Part shown: piece by piece, positions 8,271-17,592 of the stretch
Layout: each line of letters begins with the position of its first letter
Position numbering within the stretch: the stretch's first letter is position 1
Assembly: GCF_000285835.1 (NCBI RefSeq)
Contig: NZ_HE978600.1
Coordinates: forward strand, 390,542-454,541
Origin: Brevibacterium senegalense
GTDB lineage: Bacteria; Actinomycetota; Actinomycetes; Actinomycetales; Brevibacteriaceae
Length of the DNA: 64,000 nt
Direction of reading: 5' to 3'
The notes under the pieces: generated by a model
Told to the model about the DNA's origin: nothing
The model's input: only the letters and a program-made list of their open reading frames with translations
Database searches by the model: none
Position numbers and translations under genes: made by a program

Positions 8271-8939
8271 TCAGCAGCAGGTCTCGGGTCCGCAGCAGTT
8301 GCTGGACGGCTCGACGCTGCGAGCGGGCTGGGGCCGCTCGTCGAGAATCCCGGTGATCACGGTGCGACCGAGCTCGAAGGCGTCGCTGACGGGGAGGGTC
8401 TGCGCGCCGGGGTGTTCGGTGAGCCAGCTGGCAGCGTCCTGCGGGGAGGTGAAGTAGTGGACCTGGTTGCAGAACGAGGAGCGGATCGATGGCGTGTCTG
8501 CGGCATTCACGAGGGACATCACCGCGGTCGCCGGTTCGACACTGGTGACGCCGACGGTCGGGTCGACGCTCACCCGGATCGTGTCGCCGCTGGTTGGGGA
8601 GATCGACTCGATGCGGGCGGGGCGGTCCAGGAGGGCGGGGAAGATCAGGGTGTCGAACGCGCACCAGGTGTAGAGCTCTTCACCGGAGACGGTGAACCGG
8701 TGCCTGGTGGGGCGCAAGGTGAGGCCCTGGCCGATGATCCGGCCCTGGCCGTCGTACTCGGTGTCCGGCGTAGCGGCCAGGCGGGCTCGGACCTCGTCGA
8801 CGGGGAGCTTTACGGCGCCCGCGAGGTCGTCGATGGTGACCGGGTCACCGTCGACGAGTAGTCGCAGCAACGGGACCAGCAGGGCTTCTTCATCGAATCG
8901 GGCGAGCCGGTCGGACAGATCGGTCGTGAGGTCAGTCAT
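8271..8939 (-). CDS. merB: organomercurial lyase
   Basis: MerB cleaves carbon-mercury bonds and passes Hg(II) to MerA. At 222 residues it has family length. The catalytic set is present: Cys93 and Asp96 in YTWCAFDTLIFP, and Cys157 in SFCNQVHYF, equivalent to Cys96, Asp99 and Cys159 of the classical enzyme. The C-terminus carries four extra cysteines (NCCGPETCC) that could hold or transfer mercury. I chose the ATG at 8939 because GGAG lies nine bases upstream; an ATG two codons earlier is too close to that site. It lies 47 bases after merA in the same operon, under the divergent MerR-type control region. Confidence 0.95.
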   Translation of the reverse strand: MTDLTTDLSDRLARFDEEALLVPLLRLLVDGDPVTIDDLAGAVKLPVDEVRARLAATPDTEYDGQGRIIGQGLTLRPTRHRFTVSGEELYTWCAFDTLIFPALLDRPARIESISPTSGDTIRVSVDPTVGVTSVEPATAVMSLVNAADTPSIRSSFCNQVHYFTSPQDAASWLTEHPGAQTLPVSDAFELGRTVITGILDERPQPARSVEPSSNCCGPETCC

Positions 8940-8986
8940 GGGCATTTTCTCCGGTTTCGTGGGTGATGAAGCGGGTTGGTCCGTGC

Positions 8987-10411
8987 TCAGGCGCAGCAGG
9001 ACAGCATCGAGACGTCGGTGGTGAAGGCTTTCGCGACGATGCGGATGCCCTCGGCCATGGTCAGGTACGGGGCCCACGCGTCGGCGACCTCCGTGATGGT
9101 CTTACCGAGGATATGGACGCCCGCGGCGGCGAGCTCGCCGGCGTCCCGGGCGACGGCGGTGAGGCCGAGAATCTCACCGGTGTCGGCGTTGGCGACCATC
9201 TTGATGAACCCGCGGGTGTCTCGGTTCACGACCGCCCGCGGCACGTACTCCAGGGGAAGGACGCGGCAGTCGCAGCGGATCCCGGCCGCGAGGACTTCCT
9301 TCTCGGTCATCCCGACCGAGCCGATCGCGGGACTGGTGAACGTGACACGCGGCATCCGCGTGTAGTCGACGGACTCGTGTGCATCGGCGAAGGCGTTCTC
9401 GGCGACCATCGTGCCGTGCCGGGCGGCGACGTAGACGAACTCGGGATGCCCGGTCGCATCCCCGGCCGCCCACACGCGAGGATTCGAGGACTGCAGGTCG
9501 CCGGTGACTAGGACCTGCCCGGCGTCGCCGGTATTCACTCCCACTACATCCAGGTTGAGACCCTGCGTGACCGGGCGGCGTCCGAGCGCGACGAGGATCT
9601 CGTCGGCACGGAACTCCTGCTTACTGCCCAAGACTTCGGCCGTGACGACGATCTGACCGGTCGCCACGTCCCGGGCCACGCGTGTGGGAACAGCGCGGCG
9701 GACCACCCGGATGCCCTCGTCGGCGAAGACCTCCTGCAACGCTTTGGAGACCTCTGGCTCCTCCTTCGACGCCAGCCGGGACCGCACCAGGAGGGTCACC
9801 TTCGCGCCGAGCCGGGCGAACAACTGGGCCATCTCCAGTGCCACATAGCCACCGCCGAGCACCAGCAGCGAGTCCGGGACCTTGTCCAACTCCATCGCCG
9901 ATGTCGAGGTCAGGAAGTCGACCCCGTCCAGCCCTTCGATCGGTGGGGCCCAGGGGCGCGCGCCCGTGGCGATCAGGTAATGCGCCGCCTCGACCGTTTC
10001 GACCCTGCCGTCCGCGGCCGTGACTTCCAGCACCGGTGCATCCGGGGGGCCGGCAAAGGCCGCATCACCCTGATGGTTCTGCCAGCCGTAGGCATCGGCC
10101 ACGTCGACGTACTTCTCGCTCCGCATCGCCTCCACCAGATCCTGCTTCCCGGCGATCAGCGCCGGCATGTCCACCAGGGCCGCGGTGGCGGCGATCCCCG
10201 GGAACCGGGAACCGGCGTCGGCGGCCACATGGCGTGCCTCAGCGGCCGCGAGCAGCGCCTTGGACGGTACGCATCCGGTGTTCACACACGTGCCACCGAA
10301 CGTGCCACGCTCGATCATCACCACCGACTTACCCAGCATCGTGGCGCGGATCGCGGCGGCGAACGCCCCGCCACCCGACCCGACAATCGCGAGATCAAAC
10401 GTCGACTGCAT
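8987..10411 (-). CDS. merA: mercuric reductase
   Basis: A 474-residue FAD-dependent disulfide oxidoreductase that reduces Hg(II) to volatile Hg(0) with NADPH. The FAD motif is VGSGGGAFAAA near the N-terminus, and the redox pair is Cys42/Cys47 in GGTCVNTGCVPSK. A pyridine-nucleotide motif (VLGGGYVALEMAQLF) is at about residue 180. The terminal Cys pair for Hg handover is in SMLSCCA (472-473). It lacks the N-terminal heavy-metal-binding domain found in some MerA. The start at 10411 has GGAGGA upstream. No mer transport gene is visible in this module, which is unusual. Confidence 0.95.
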   Translation of the reverse strand: MQSTFDLAIVGSGGGAFAAAIRATMLGKSVVMIERGTFGGTCVNTGCVPSKALLAAAEARHVAADAGSRFPGIAATAALVDMPALIAGKQDLVEAMRSEKYVDVADAYGWQNHQGDAAFAGPPDAPVLEVTAADGRVETVEAAHYLIATGARPWAPPIEGLDGVDFLTSTSAMELDKVPDSLLVLGGGYVALEMAQLFARLGAKVTLLVRSRLASKEEPEVSKALQEVFADEGIRVVRRAVPTRVARDVATGQIVVTAEVLGSKQEFRADEILVALGRRPVTQGLNLDVVGVNTGDAGQVLVTGDLQSSNPRVWAAGDATGHPEFVYVAARHGTMVAENAFADAHESVDYTRMPRVTFTSPAIGSVGMTEKEVLAAGIRCDCRVLPLEYVPRAVVNRDTRGFIKMVANADTGEILGLTAVARDAGELAAAGVHILGKTITEVADAWAPYLTMAEGIRIVAKAFTTDVSMLSCCA

Positions 10412-10460
10412 CCGATTCCTCCCTGGAGTACTGAAAATCCTGCTGATACAGTCATCATGA

Positions 10461-10482
10461 ACCTTCCAGCATGGGGGAAGGT
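10461..10482 (-). promoter_or_regulatory. MerR-type operator in the merA promoter
   Basis: Dyad ACCTTCC-N8-GGAAGGT between the divergent merA and merR genes. On the minus strand TTGACC forms a -35 box, and the dyad fills the long spacer (19-20 bp) to CATGAT/TCATGA, as expected for MerR-family activators that untwist the promoter. The arms resemble copper-type CueR operators as much as classical mercury operators. Confidence 0.85.
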
Positions 10483-10520
10483 CAAGAGGTGCGTGCAACA
10501 TGCGCAGAGGAGCGAGGAAC

Positions 10521-10910
10521 ATGCGGATCGGAGAACTCGCCGACGCGGCCGGCACGACCACGAAAACGCTGCGGTTCTACGAAGACCAAGGGCTCCTACC
10601 GTCCGCCGAGCGGACACCCGCAGGCTACCGCGACTACACGGCCGATGCCCTCACTCGGATCGGCTTCATCCACCGCGGGCAAGCCGCAGGCCTCACACTC
10701 GCCCAAATCCGGCAGATCCTCGACATCCGCGACCACGGTCAAGCACCCTGCGGTCACGTCCGGGACCTGCTCGATACGAGGCTCGCCGATATCGACCAGC
10801 AGATCGCGCAGCTCAACGACCTGCGCAACACCCTCGCCGGGCTCCGCGACCACGCCGAACACGTCGAACCCGACACATGTAGTTCTGTCGACGTATGCCG
10901 ATACCTATAG
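10521..10910 (+). CDS. merR: MerR-family mercury-responsive regulator
   Basis: A 129-residue MerR protein with an N-terminal winged HTH (MRIGELADAAGTTTKTLRFYED), a dimer helix, and a metal site with cysteines 77 (APCGHV), 120 and 126 (DTCSSVDVC). This three-cysteine layout resembles mercury-sensing MerR. The start at 10521 has GAGGAGCGAGG upstream. It is transcribed away from merA-merB and presumably controls both from the dyad at 10461-10482. Confidence 0.9.
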   Translation: MRIGELADAAGTTTKTLRFYEDQGLLPSAERTPAGYRDYTADALTRIGFIHRGQAAGLTLAQIRQILDIRDHGQAPCGHVRDLLDTRLADIDQQIAQLNDLRNTLAGLRDHAEHVEPDTCSSVDVCRYL

Positions 10911-10959
10911 CCGAAGCCGACCGTCCAAGGACTCCGCTGACAGGGCATAGGGTCATGGT

Positions 10960-11137
10960 TCAGAGAGTCGGCAAAGGCATGCCGACTCGTTCGATGACTG
11001 CGGTGGCGTAGGCGTTGTTGTTCGCGCCGATCGCGTTGGACCAGGCGATTGCGGAGGAGATGTCCAACCCCGTCAGGCGACTGAGAACGACTGGTGGGAG
11101 TTCCTGCGCGAGGGCGATCAACGCGCTGGTGCGTGCT
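10960..11137 (-). pseudogene. C-terminal remnant of an integrase-like recombinase
   Basis: The minus-strand frame reads RTSALIALAQELPPVVLSRL, then GLDISSAIAWSN, and ends at a stop at 10960. This resembles the C-terminal tail of actinobacterial tyrosine-recombinase-like integrases (leucine-rich helix, then a W..A...YA segment). No start or catalytic part remains. It is cut by the IS481 element that begins at about 11138. Confidence 0.5.
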
Positions 11138-12137
11138 AGTTGTATGAGGCCAGCACGTTGTTGACGTGCGTCGGCGTCGCCAGTGCGGGTGGTTGTCCGT
11201 CGTGTGCGCCGTGGGGTCGGTGGTAGTTGTAGTGCTGGTTCCAGACATCGAGTGCTGCGGCGCGTTCGTGTTCTGAGCGCCAGGTGCGTGCGTAGAGGAA
11301 CTCCTCGGCGAGGATGCGGTTGTAGCGTTCGATCTTTCCGTTGTGTCGCGGCGTGTAGGGCGTGATGCGCTGGTGTCGGCTCTCGCCCATGGCAGCAGCG
11401 AATGCGCTGGCCCGGTAGCAGGCGCCATTGTCGGTCACGATGCGCTCAATGTGGGTGATGCCGTGCGCGGCGAACCATGCTCTCGCGCGATCGAGGAACG
11501 CAACTGCGGTCACTGCTTTCTCATCGGACAGTGCTTCCGTGTAGGCGAGTCGGGAGTATCCGTCGATCGCAGAGTGGAGAAACACGTATCCAGTCTTGGC
11601 ACCTCTCTTCTTCGTCCGCGCGACCTTCTTTGCTTCGATGCTGCCCTTGCCGTGCACGCGCCAGCCGCCGCCGTCCGGGATGCGTCCTGTCTTCTTCACG
11701 TCGATGTGCATCATGTGTCCGGGGCGCTCAGCGACGATCTTCTGCGGTTCTCGGTTCGTTGCACCGGTCGGGTCGATGATCTTCCGGCGATTCAGCCCGA
11801 GGTGTGCGAGTAGGCGCGTGACCGTGCGGCGGCTGACGGAAATGCCACGCTGATCCAGCTCGAACGCGATACGTGAGGCTGACCACTTGTGATGGCGTCG
11901 CATGGCTTCGATCATCACCACGACTTCGTTCCGCGTTGCCGTTGGCTGACGGATTGGGGTAGACGCACGATCATGCAAGCCGACCTCACCGAATCGGCGG
12001 TATCGTCCGACCCATTTGGATGCGGTGGCTCGGGAGATGCCCATCTCGGCGGCGACATGCGCGAGGGGTCGAGTCCGACAGCGTTCGATAAGTCGGCGAC
12101 GACCCTCGACCGTCAATGGCGAGTTCGCATGCGTCAC
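11136..12137 (-). CDS. IS481-family transposase
   Basis: A 333-residue DDE transposase with an N-terminal HTH (LAHVAAEMGISRATASKWVGRYRR). The rve integrase core has Asp in MMHIDVKKTGRI, Asp in IERIVTDNGACYR and Glu in RHNGKIERYNRILAEEF. The start is a GTG at 12137 that overlaps the stop of the upstream cmx gene as GTGA, so the two are translationally linked. The pairing of a cmx exporter with an IS481 transposase is also known from corynebacterial chloramphenicol-resistance transposons. I could not identify a matching inverted-repeat pair at the two ends. Confidence 0.85.
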   Translation of the reverse strand: MTHANSPLTVEGRRRLIERCRTRPLAHVAAEMGISRATASKWVGRYRRFGEVGLHDRASTPIRQPTATRNEVVVMIEAMRRHHKWSASRIAFELDQRGISVSRRTVTRLLAHLGLNRRKIIDPTGATNREPQKIVAERPGHMMHIDVKKTGRIPDGGGWRVHGKGSIEAKKVARTKKRGAKTGYVFLHSAIDGYSRLAYTEALSDEKAVTAVAFLDRARAWFAAHGITHIERIVTDNGACYRASAFAAAMGESRHQRITPYTPRHNGKIERYNRILAEEFLYARTWRSEHERAAALDVWNQHYNYHRPHGAHDGQPPALATPTHVNNVLASYN

Positions 12138-13315
12138 TTGACCACTTCTCTCTCGGCGGGTGCGACCAGTCGAAGAACGGGAATGGCGAGCAGCAATGCG
12201 GCTGCGGTTACGATGACGGCCACCCACACCGGCCCGAGCGCGCCGGGCATTACACCGAGTGCGGCAGCGGCGAGGACTGGACCTGCTGCTGCACCGACGT
12301 TGAGTGCCGCGGTCGCATACGAACCCGCCATGGTGGGCGCACTCGCCGCCGCATAGAGCACTCGCGTGATCAGCGTGCTCCCGACAGCGAACCCCAACAC
12401 CCCCTGAGCGAATACGAGCCCGAGCAGGGCAACGGGGTTCGTCGCGAAGAGCGCCAACGCGACCCACCCGAGCACAAGAACGCTTCCACCGCCCACGATG
12501 ACGATTCCGGGTCGGGCATCCGACAGGCGTCCCGCAACGGTGACTCCGATGAAGGAGCCGACGCCGAAGAGCACAAGCGCTACCGACACCCACCACTGGC
12601 TCATGCCGGCGGTATCCGTAACAATCGGCGCAAGGAAGGTCAGCGTCGCGAAGGTTCCGGCGTTCACCAGGGCAGCCAGCAGCATCGTCAGAAGGAGGCG
12701 CGGGGAGGCAAGCTGGGCTAGCTCCACCCGCAGCGAGGTCGAGAACGACTCCTCCCTTGGCGAGTCGTCAGCTTGAGCGGTGAAGCCCGCGGCGATGCCG
12801 ATCGCAGCGGGGACGCAGAGAAGAGCGATCGCCCAGAACGTCGACTGCCAGCCGAGTGCCGTACCAAGCAGAGTACCCGCGGGCACGCCGGCGACGGTTG
12901 CGACGGTGGTGCCCGCCAGCAGAATCGCCACGGCCCGACCTTTGGCGTCGGGTGCCACGAGTTTCGTCGCCGCACCCAGCGCGACCGCCAAGAAGCCTGC
13001 GTTGACGACCGCCGCGATCACACGCGTGATGAACAGAACAGTGAAGTCCGGTGTGAGTGCCCCGACGACATGGGACAGCGCGAACACGATCACACAACCC
13101 AAGAGTGTCGCTTTCACGGGGAGGCGACGAGTGAGCGCGGCCATCGCAGGTGCGCCGATCACCATCCCTGCCGCGAACGCCGATGTCAGGAGACCAGCTG
13201 TCCCCACGGAAACGGCGAAGTATGCGGAGATGTCCGGCACGAGGCCGGCGAGCATGAATTCGGAAGTACCCATGGCGAAGACCACCAGGGCAAGAAGATA
13301 GAGAGCAAAAGGCAT
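12134..13315 (-). CDS. cmx: Cmx-type chloramphenicol efflux MFS transporter
   Basis: A 393-residue 12-helix major facilitator starting MPFALYLLALVVFAMGTSEF. It carries the drug-proton antiporter signatures of the Cml/Cmx chloramphenicol exporter group (GTSEFMLAGL, GVPAGTLLGTALGWQSTFW, SLITRVLYAA-like VGSTLITRVLYAA). It pumps chloramphenicol out using the proton gradient. The start is at 13315. The roughly 150-base leader upstream contains several short inverted repeats; chloramphenicol exporters are often under translational attenuation, but I cannot assign a leader peptide here. The overlap with the transposase suggests cargo moved with the IS. Confidence 0.88.
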   Translation of the reverse strand: MPFALYLLALVVFAMGTSEFMLAGLVPDISAYFAVSVGTAGLLTSAFAAGMVIGAPAMAALTRRLPVKATLLGCVIVFALSHVVGALTPDFTVLFITRVIAAVVNAGFLAVALGAATKLVAPDAKGRAVAILLAGTTVATVAGVPAGTLLGTALGWQSTFWAIALLCVPAAIGIAAGFTAQADDSPREESFSTSLRVELAQLASPRLLLTMLLAALVNAGTFATLTFLAPIVTDTAGMSQWWVSVALVLFGVGSFIGVTVAGRLSDARPGIVIVGGGSVLVLGWVALALFATNPVALLGLVFAQGVLGFAVGSTLITRVLYAAASAPTMAGSYATAALNVGAAAGPVLAAAALGVMPGALGPVWVAVIVTAAALLLAIPVLRLVAPAEREVVK

Positions 13316-13707
13316 CGAGATAGCTCCGAAGCGAGAGTACGAACAAGAGAACGTCTCGTCACCACGGTCAGCGCCCAAAGGACACCCGAATGTCGTGCTG
13401 CGCGCAGCACTGAACGGCAGAGAGCTAGGGGCTCAGCGGAGGTGAGGGGCTGACGGCGTGACCGAAAGCCCCTGAGTGTCCGATTCAGGGCTCGACATAC
13501 GCCTCATCGTAGCCGTCTGCGTCGCCACCCCCAAAGAACGTCAACAACCTCATGGCCAGCAACACTCGTCACCGGCCACCACGACCTCGCCACCCTCACC
13601 AGCGACCGACGACGCCAGGCCCCGGCACGAACCACGGGCCTGAGCACCGCGCGCGATCTCGATGCCGTCGATCAGAACCGGCCCGGCCGCTCCCTCTGAT
13701 CCGCGGG
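13316..13707. other. gap between cmx and relaxase genes
   Basis: About 390 bases without a supported gene. It contains the cmx leader, a 6-bp stem CCCTGA-N9-TCAGGG at 13470-13490, and on the minus strand a TGTCGAGCCCTGAATCGGACA stretch split around 13478-13498. The latter starts with TG(T) as IS481 ends do and may be the right end of the cmx transposon. From 13500 to 13707 lies the 3' flank of the relaxase gene; I see no clear terminator. Confidence 0.4.
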
Positions 13708-16700
13708 TCAGAGCGTGCGCCCCTGCCGGGCCTCCATGGTGAGGTCCGGCTGCTCGGTGTTCGGGGTGTGGCGGCTGAGCTGCTGCGCCCGGGTGAGCGC
13801 GGCAGTGGCGCGGGCGGCGTCGAGCTTCTGCGCATCCGATTCCGCAACGGGGCCGAGCGGGGCCTCGTCGGTGATCTGGTACCGGTCGCGGTACGCCGCG
13901 ACGACCCGGCCGGCCTGTCGCCATCGCTGCGCCGTCCACTCGTCCGCGGGCTTGTTCCCGAGCGCGGCCGTCCACGGCTCGCCCTCGTTCAGGTCGCGGT
14001 CGAGGACCGCGGACGCGCGGTGTTCGATCAGCTCTTCGCGTCCGGTGAGGGCGTGGCGCATCTCGGGGTCGATCACGCCGGAGGCATACGGGATGAGCCC
14101 GGCGATCAGTCGCGGCGACCGGCGGGTGCGCCCGGACCCGGCAGGTCGGGCGGTTGCGCGGGCGAGGCGGTGATGCAGGACCGAGGCGATGTCGTCGGCA
14201 TCGGCGAAGCCTCGCGCTGCCACGAGCCGCGGGAGCAGGGCGCCGAGGTCGTGATGGTTGGCCTCGGCGCGGCGCAGCTCCGCGGACAGGGCACCGTAGG
14301 CGTCGGAGCCGAGCACGAGATCGACCTGCTCCTCGGTGAGGCCGGACGCGGTGAGGAGGGTGGCCCAGCGGTCGTGCTGTCCGGCTTGGGCGATGGTCTC
14401 GTACTCCGCCGCCAACTGGGCGATCGCGCCCCAGCGCTCCTGTTCGGCAGTGATGGTCTCGTGCGCGGACAGCACGGCGCCGACGTGCTGGAGCACCCCG
14501 TACAGGACGGACCGGGCGGTGGCGTCGGGGTTGTCGGAGGGGTGCGGGGCGACATGCGCGTCGTCGGTGGTGTCGGTGGCGACGTAGGCGTAGTTCCCGT
14601 GCCGGGCGCGGGTCATCGCGACGTAGAAGTTCTCCCGCGTCGTCGTCGCCGTCACGACCGCGTGCGCGGTATCGACGGTGACGCCCTGGGCACGGTGCCC
14701 AGTGATCGCATACCCGAGCTCGACCTGCTCCGCCACATACGTGGCCGGCAGCACGAGCGATCCGCCGAAGCGTCGCCCAGCTGGGCGGACGGTGATCGAC
14801 CCGTCCCCGGCGACGGCGGTGATCGTCCACCGGTCGCCGTTGCGCACCCAGTTCTTGCCGTTCTTCGACCGCAGGCGCCGGTCATTCTCCCGCGTGATGA
14901 CCCGATCACCCTTGGACGCCTGGGTGCCGTCATGCAGGGCGACCTCTCGGCCGGGGGTGATCGTGCCGTCGAGGATCAGGTCGGCGCGGGCCCGCTCGTT
15001 CAGCTCGGTGACGGTCTCGCGGGTTTCGGCGACGAGGACCGACGCCCACCCCGCCTGCACGTCGCGTCGCCAGGCGGTGTAGGCGGCATCGACCATCGCG
15101 CCCTGCTCCCCGCCGCGCACCCGGTCGTGCTCGATGAGCGTGTCGATCGCCGAGGTACGGCCGTGCCGCAGGGCCAGCGAGTTGGACTTCTCCCACGCCT
15201 GCGTGAACCGGTGCACGTCGGTGAGTTCTGGGGCATCGTCGCGGTCGTGGACGAGCATCCCGAACGCCCCGCCCGCATCCACGGCTTGGAGCTGTGACCA
15301 GTCACCCACGAGCAGGACTTTCGCGCCGGCTTGTTCGGCGAGGCCGGTGATGCGATCGAGGGAGCCGGTGCCGGCCAGGGATGCCTCGTCGAGGATGACG
15401 AGCTGGTCCTTGTCGAACGTGGTCCTGTGGAGTAGGTGCATCTGCCACCAGCGGGCCGTGTTCTCCGTCTCGATCCCCAGTTCCTCGCCGAGCACTTGCG
15501 CCGCGTTCTCCGACGGCGCGAGCCCGACCACGCTGCCGGCGCCGTGCTGCTGTTCCCATGCCCGCTTCAACGCGCTCATCGCCGTCGTCTTCCCCGCACC
15601 GGCGGGCCCGACGAGCACGTCCACGACCCGGCCCGACACCGCGATCCGCTGGAGGGCGTCAGCCTGATCGAGGCCGAGCCGTCGCCCTTCCGCGTCGGGC
15701 CTGCTGGTGATCCGCTCGACGGTGGCCAGTTCCACGGTCGGCCCGGTCGTCGCGTGCGAGCGGTCGAGGAGGCGGTCTTCCGCGGCCAGCAGTTCTTCGG
15801 TTGAGTACAGCACGGCGCCGGGGTGGCGGAAGCGGCTCGACCCGTCCGGACGGCGGAACACGACCGGGCTCGACGCCAGCTCCGGCGGCGTCAACCGCAG
15901 CGACGCCTGCTCGGCCGCGTCGGTCACCATCCCGGTGATTGCCTCCCGATCCTCCGCCGACGCAAACCGCACACCCATGAGCTGCCGGGAGGCTTCGGCG
16001 TGGAGGTTCCAGCGCCGCCACGTCGACCGCTTCTCCCCCACCGCCACCACCACCGCACTGCCCAGATCGGCAATCGTGTCGAGTGGCACGTCATCAGCCC
16101 GCAACAGCACCGACGGCTCGGCGGCGGTGGCGAGCGTGCGCGCCCAGCCGGTCGCGTCTTCGCCCAGCAGCTCGGTGGCGCGATGCCGCCAGCCAGCGGT
16201 GAGGTCCGCGAGCGACTGCACATGCTTCTCCGGACGGGTCGCCAGCGTCGCCTGGGCGCGGAGCTTCAGGATCGTCGCCGCCGACGGCTCACGGCCGTGC
16301 TTGGTCCGGTAGGCGTCGATCAGGCGGGTCTTCTCCTCCTCGATCTGCCGGGACCGTGAGGAGAACTCCGAGATCAGCTCGTCGGCCACCGGGGTGAGCT
16401 CCCACGCGGGGTTCCGATCCCGGCCCCGGTCCCGGGCCTCCCACTCGATCCCGAACATGCCCGTGATCCGGTCGGCAAGGGTCGCGTTGTACATCTCGGA
16501 CAGAGCGACGACCGAGGCGTGCACCGGGCGGCCGGCGAGGGTGCGCCACTTCTGGTCCTGAACCGTCAGCACCTTATTGCTCACCACGACGTGCGTGTGC
16601 AACTGCGGATCACCACTGCGTGAGTCGTAGTGGTCGAACGCGGTTGCGAGGACGCCAGCGACATCGACGTGCGCGACCGCGCCGTCCGGCCCGGCGGCGC

Positions 16701-17271
16701 CGACGCGGGTGGTCGCAACCTCGCGTTCGAGGAACGCAACCACCTCTGCAACCGCTTGATGATGCGCGTCCGCAATCAGCGATTGCGTGCCTCCGTCCGC
16801 AACACCCCACCATGCCGACAGCGACTTCGGCACCGAGAACGTCAAGTCATACCCCGCGACCGCGCGGCGGGTGCCGCGCTCGGCTTCCTCCGCCTCGATC
16901 GCCGCGATCTGCTCCGCACGCGACACCGGCCCCAGTTCCGGGTCAAGATCAGCGACGCGCCGATCGACGCGGTCCTGCACGCTCGCGTACTGCCGATACG
17001 CCTCACCCAGCGGCTCGCCCGTGATCGGGTCGCGGCCCATCCCGACCAGCAGCTGGAGCTGCGCCTCGGACACCTGCCCGCCCTCGGCGAGCTCACCGCC
17101 GCCGAGGTACGGCAGGCCCGACCCCATCCAAAACCCGGGAGGAGTTCCCTCCTCCGTGTAATACCTCGTCAACGGGGTCGAAAGGGAACGGTCGCCGTCA
17201 CCGGCGGCGATGGTGCGCAGCAGGTACTCGTAACCGTCGCCGGCGCTCATCACTCGCATCGAGACCGTCAT
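13708..17271 (-). CDS. MobF-family conjugative relaxase-helicase
   Basis: A 1187-residue TrwC/TraI-type protein that would nick and unwind the element at oriT. The N-terminal relaxase domain has a tyrosine pair (Tyr37-Tyr38, RYYTEEG) and the HUH metal site (His214 in FDHYDSR, His225/227 in QLHTHVVV). The C-terminal helicase has Walker A GPAGAGKTT at 555-563 and Walker B LVILDEAS at 624-631, followed by an SF1 motif (YAITGHRAQGVT). I chose the ATG at 17271: the relaxase fold starts right there, and the upstream frame is low-complexity. It is preceded at once by the ICE element CTCACCTGGCCGGC. It is encoded opposite to the transfer operons and faces the methyltransferase remnant. Confidence 0.9.
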   Translation of the reverse strand: MTVSMRVMSAGDGYEYLLRTIAAGDGDRSLSTPLTRYYTEEGTPPGFWMGSGLPYLGGGELAEGGQVSEAQLQLLVGMGRDPITGEPLGEAYRQYASVQDRVDRRVADLDPELGPVSRAEQIAAIEAEEAERGTRRAVAGYDLTFSVPKSLSAWWGVADGGTQSLIADAHHQAVAEVVAFLEREVATTRVGAAGPDGAVAHVDVAGVLATAFDHYDSRSGDPQLHTHVVVSNKVLTVQDQKWRTLAGRPVHASVVALSEMYNATLADRITGMFGIEWEARDRGRDRNPAWELTPVADELISEFSSRSRQIEEEKTRLIDAYRTKHGREPSAATILKLRAQATLATRPEKHVQSLADLTAGWRHRATELLGEDATGWARTLATAAEPSVLLRADDVPLDTIADLGSAVVVAVGEKRSTWRRWNLHAEASRQLMGVRFASAEDREAITGMVTDAAEQASLRLTPPELASSPVVFRRPDGSSRFRHPGAVLYSTEELLAAEDRLLDRSHATTGPTVELATVERITSRPDAEGRRLGLDQADALQRIAVSGRVVDVLVGPAGAGKTTAMSALKRAWEQQHGAGSVVGLAPSENAAQVLGEELGIETENTARWWQMHLLHRTTFDKDQLVILDEASLAGTGSLDRITGLAEQAGAKVLLVGDWSQLQAVDAGGAFGMLVHDRDDAPELTDVHRFTQAWEKSNSLALRHGRTSAIDTLIEHDRVRGGEQGAMVDAAYTAWRRDVQAGWASVLVAETRETVTELNERARADLILDGTITPGREVALHDGTQASKGDRVITRENDRRLRSKNGKNWVRNGDRWTITAVAGDGSITVRPAGRRFGGSLVLPATYVAEQVELGYAITGHRAQGVTVDTAHAVVTATTTRENFYVAMTRARHGNYAYVATDTTDDAHVAPHPSDNPDATARSVLYGVLQHVGAVLSAHETITAEQERWGAIAQLAAEYETIAQAGQHDRWATLLTASGLTEEQVDLVLGSDAYGALSAELRRAEANHHDLGALLPRLVAARGFADADDIASVLHHRLARATARPAGSGRTRRSPRLIAGLIPYASGVIDPEMRHALTGREELIEHRASAVLDRDLNEGEPWTAALGNKPADEWTAQRWRQAGRVVAAYRDRYQITDEAPLGPVAESDAQKLDAARATAALTRAQQLSRHTPNTEQPDLTMEARQGRTL

Positions 17272-17287
17272 GCCGGCCAGGTGAGCC
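17271..17287 (-). repeat. ICE upstream element, copy 2 (minus strand)
   Basis: CTCACCTGGCCGGC directly before the relaxase ATG on the minus strand. It has the same CACCTGG-N2-GGC-ATG layout as the copies at 39508 and 48895, with one change in the GTGCAC core. Confidence 0.5.
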
Positions 17288-17592
17288 GACGGCGTCTCAC
17301 GACGGCGAAGCGTCTGAACCCCCGCTGGCAACTTAGGTTGACGGCGGAGGCCTCGTTTGAAAGACGTGTGGCGGCTCATGAAGCGGCGGGAGGAGGCGCT
17401 GCTGATCAGGCGGCGGCGGCGGGGACGAGCGGGCGATGACGGTGGTTGAGGGTCCGGGTCGGGGACGCTTCTGAGGCTGCGGTGCTCGGGATGCATCGGG
17501 CGGCCGGTGCACCTAGCAGGTGTTCAGCCCGGAGAGTCGGCGCACGCTCGGTCGCGTCGAGGTCCGGGGTTCACAAAGCCTGCGGAGCTCTC
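17272..17592. other. divergent control region, candidate oriT
   Basis: About 320 bases between the relaxase and the methyltransferase remnant, reading outward on both sides. It holds an inverted repeat GTGAG-N10-CTCAC at 17281-17300, ICE upstream elements in both directions (17271-17287 minus, 17506-17520 plus), and a stem CACCT-AGC-AGGTG at 17510-17522. MobF relaxases usually act at an oriT next to their own gene, so this is the natural place to look; no nick sequence is recognizable. Confidence 0.4.
17506..17520 (+). repeat. ICE upstream element, copy 3
   Basis: GGTGCACCTAGCAGG, 73 bases upstream of the methyltransferase start. It keeps the GGTGCACC palindrome and overlaps a short stem CACCT-AGC-AGGTG. 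Confidence 0.55.
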
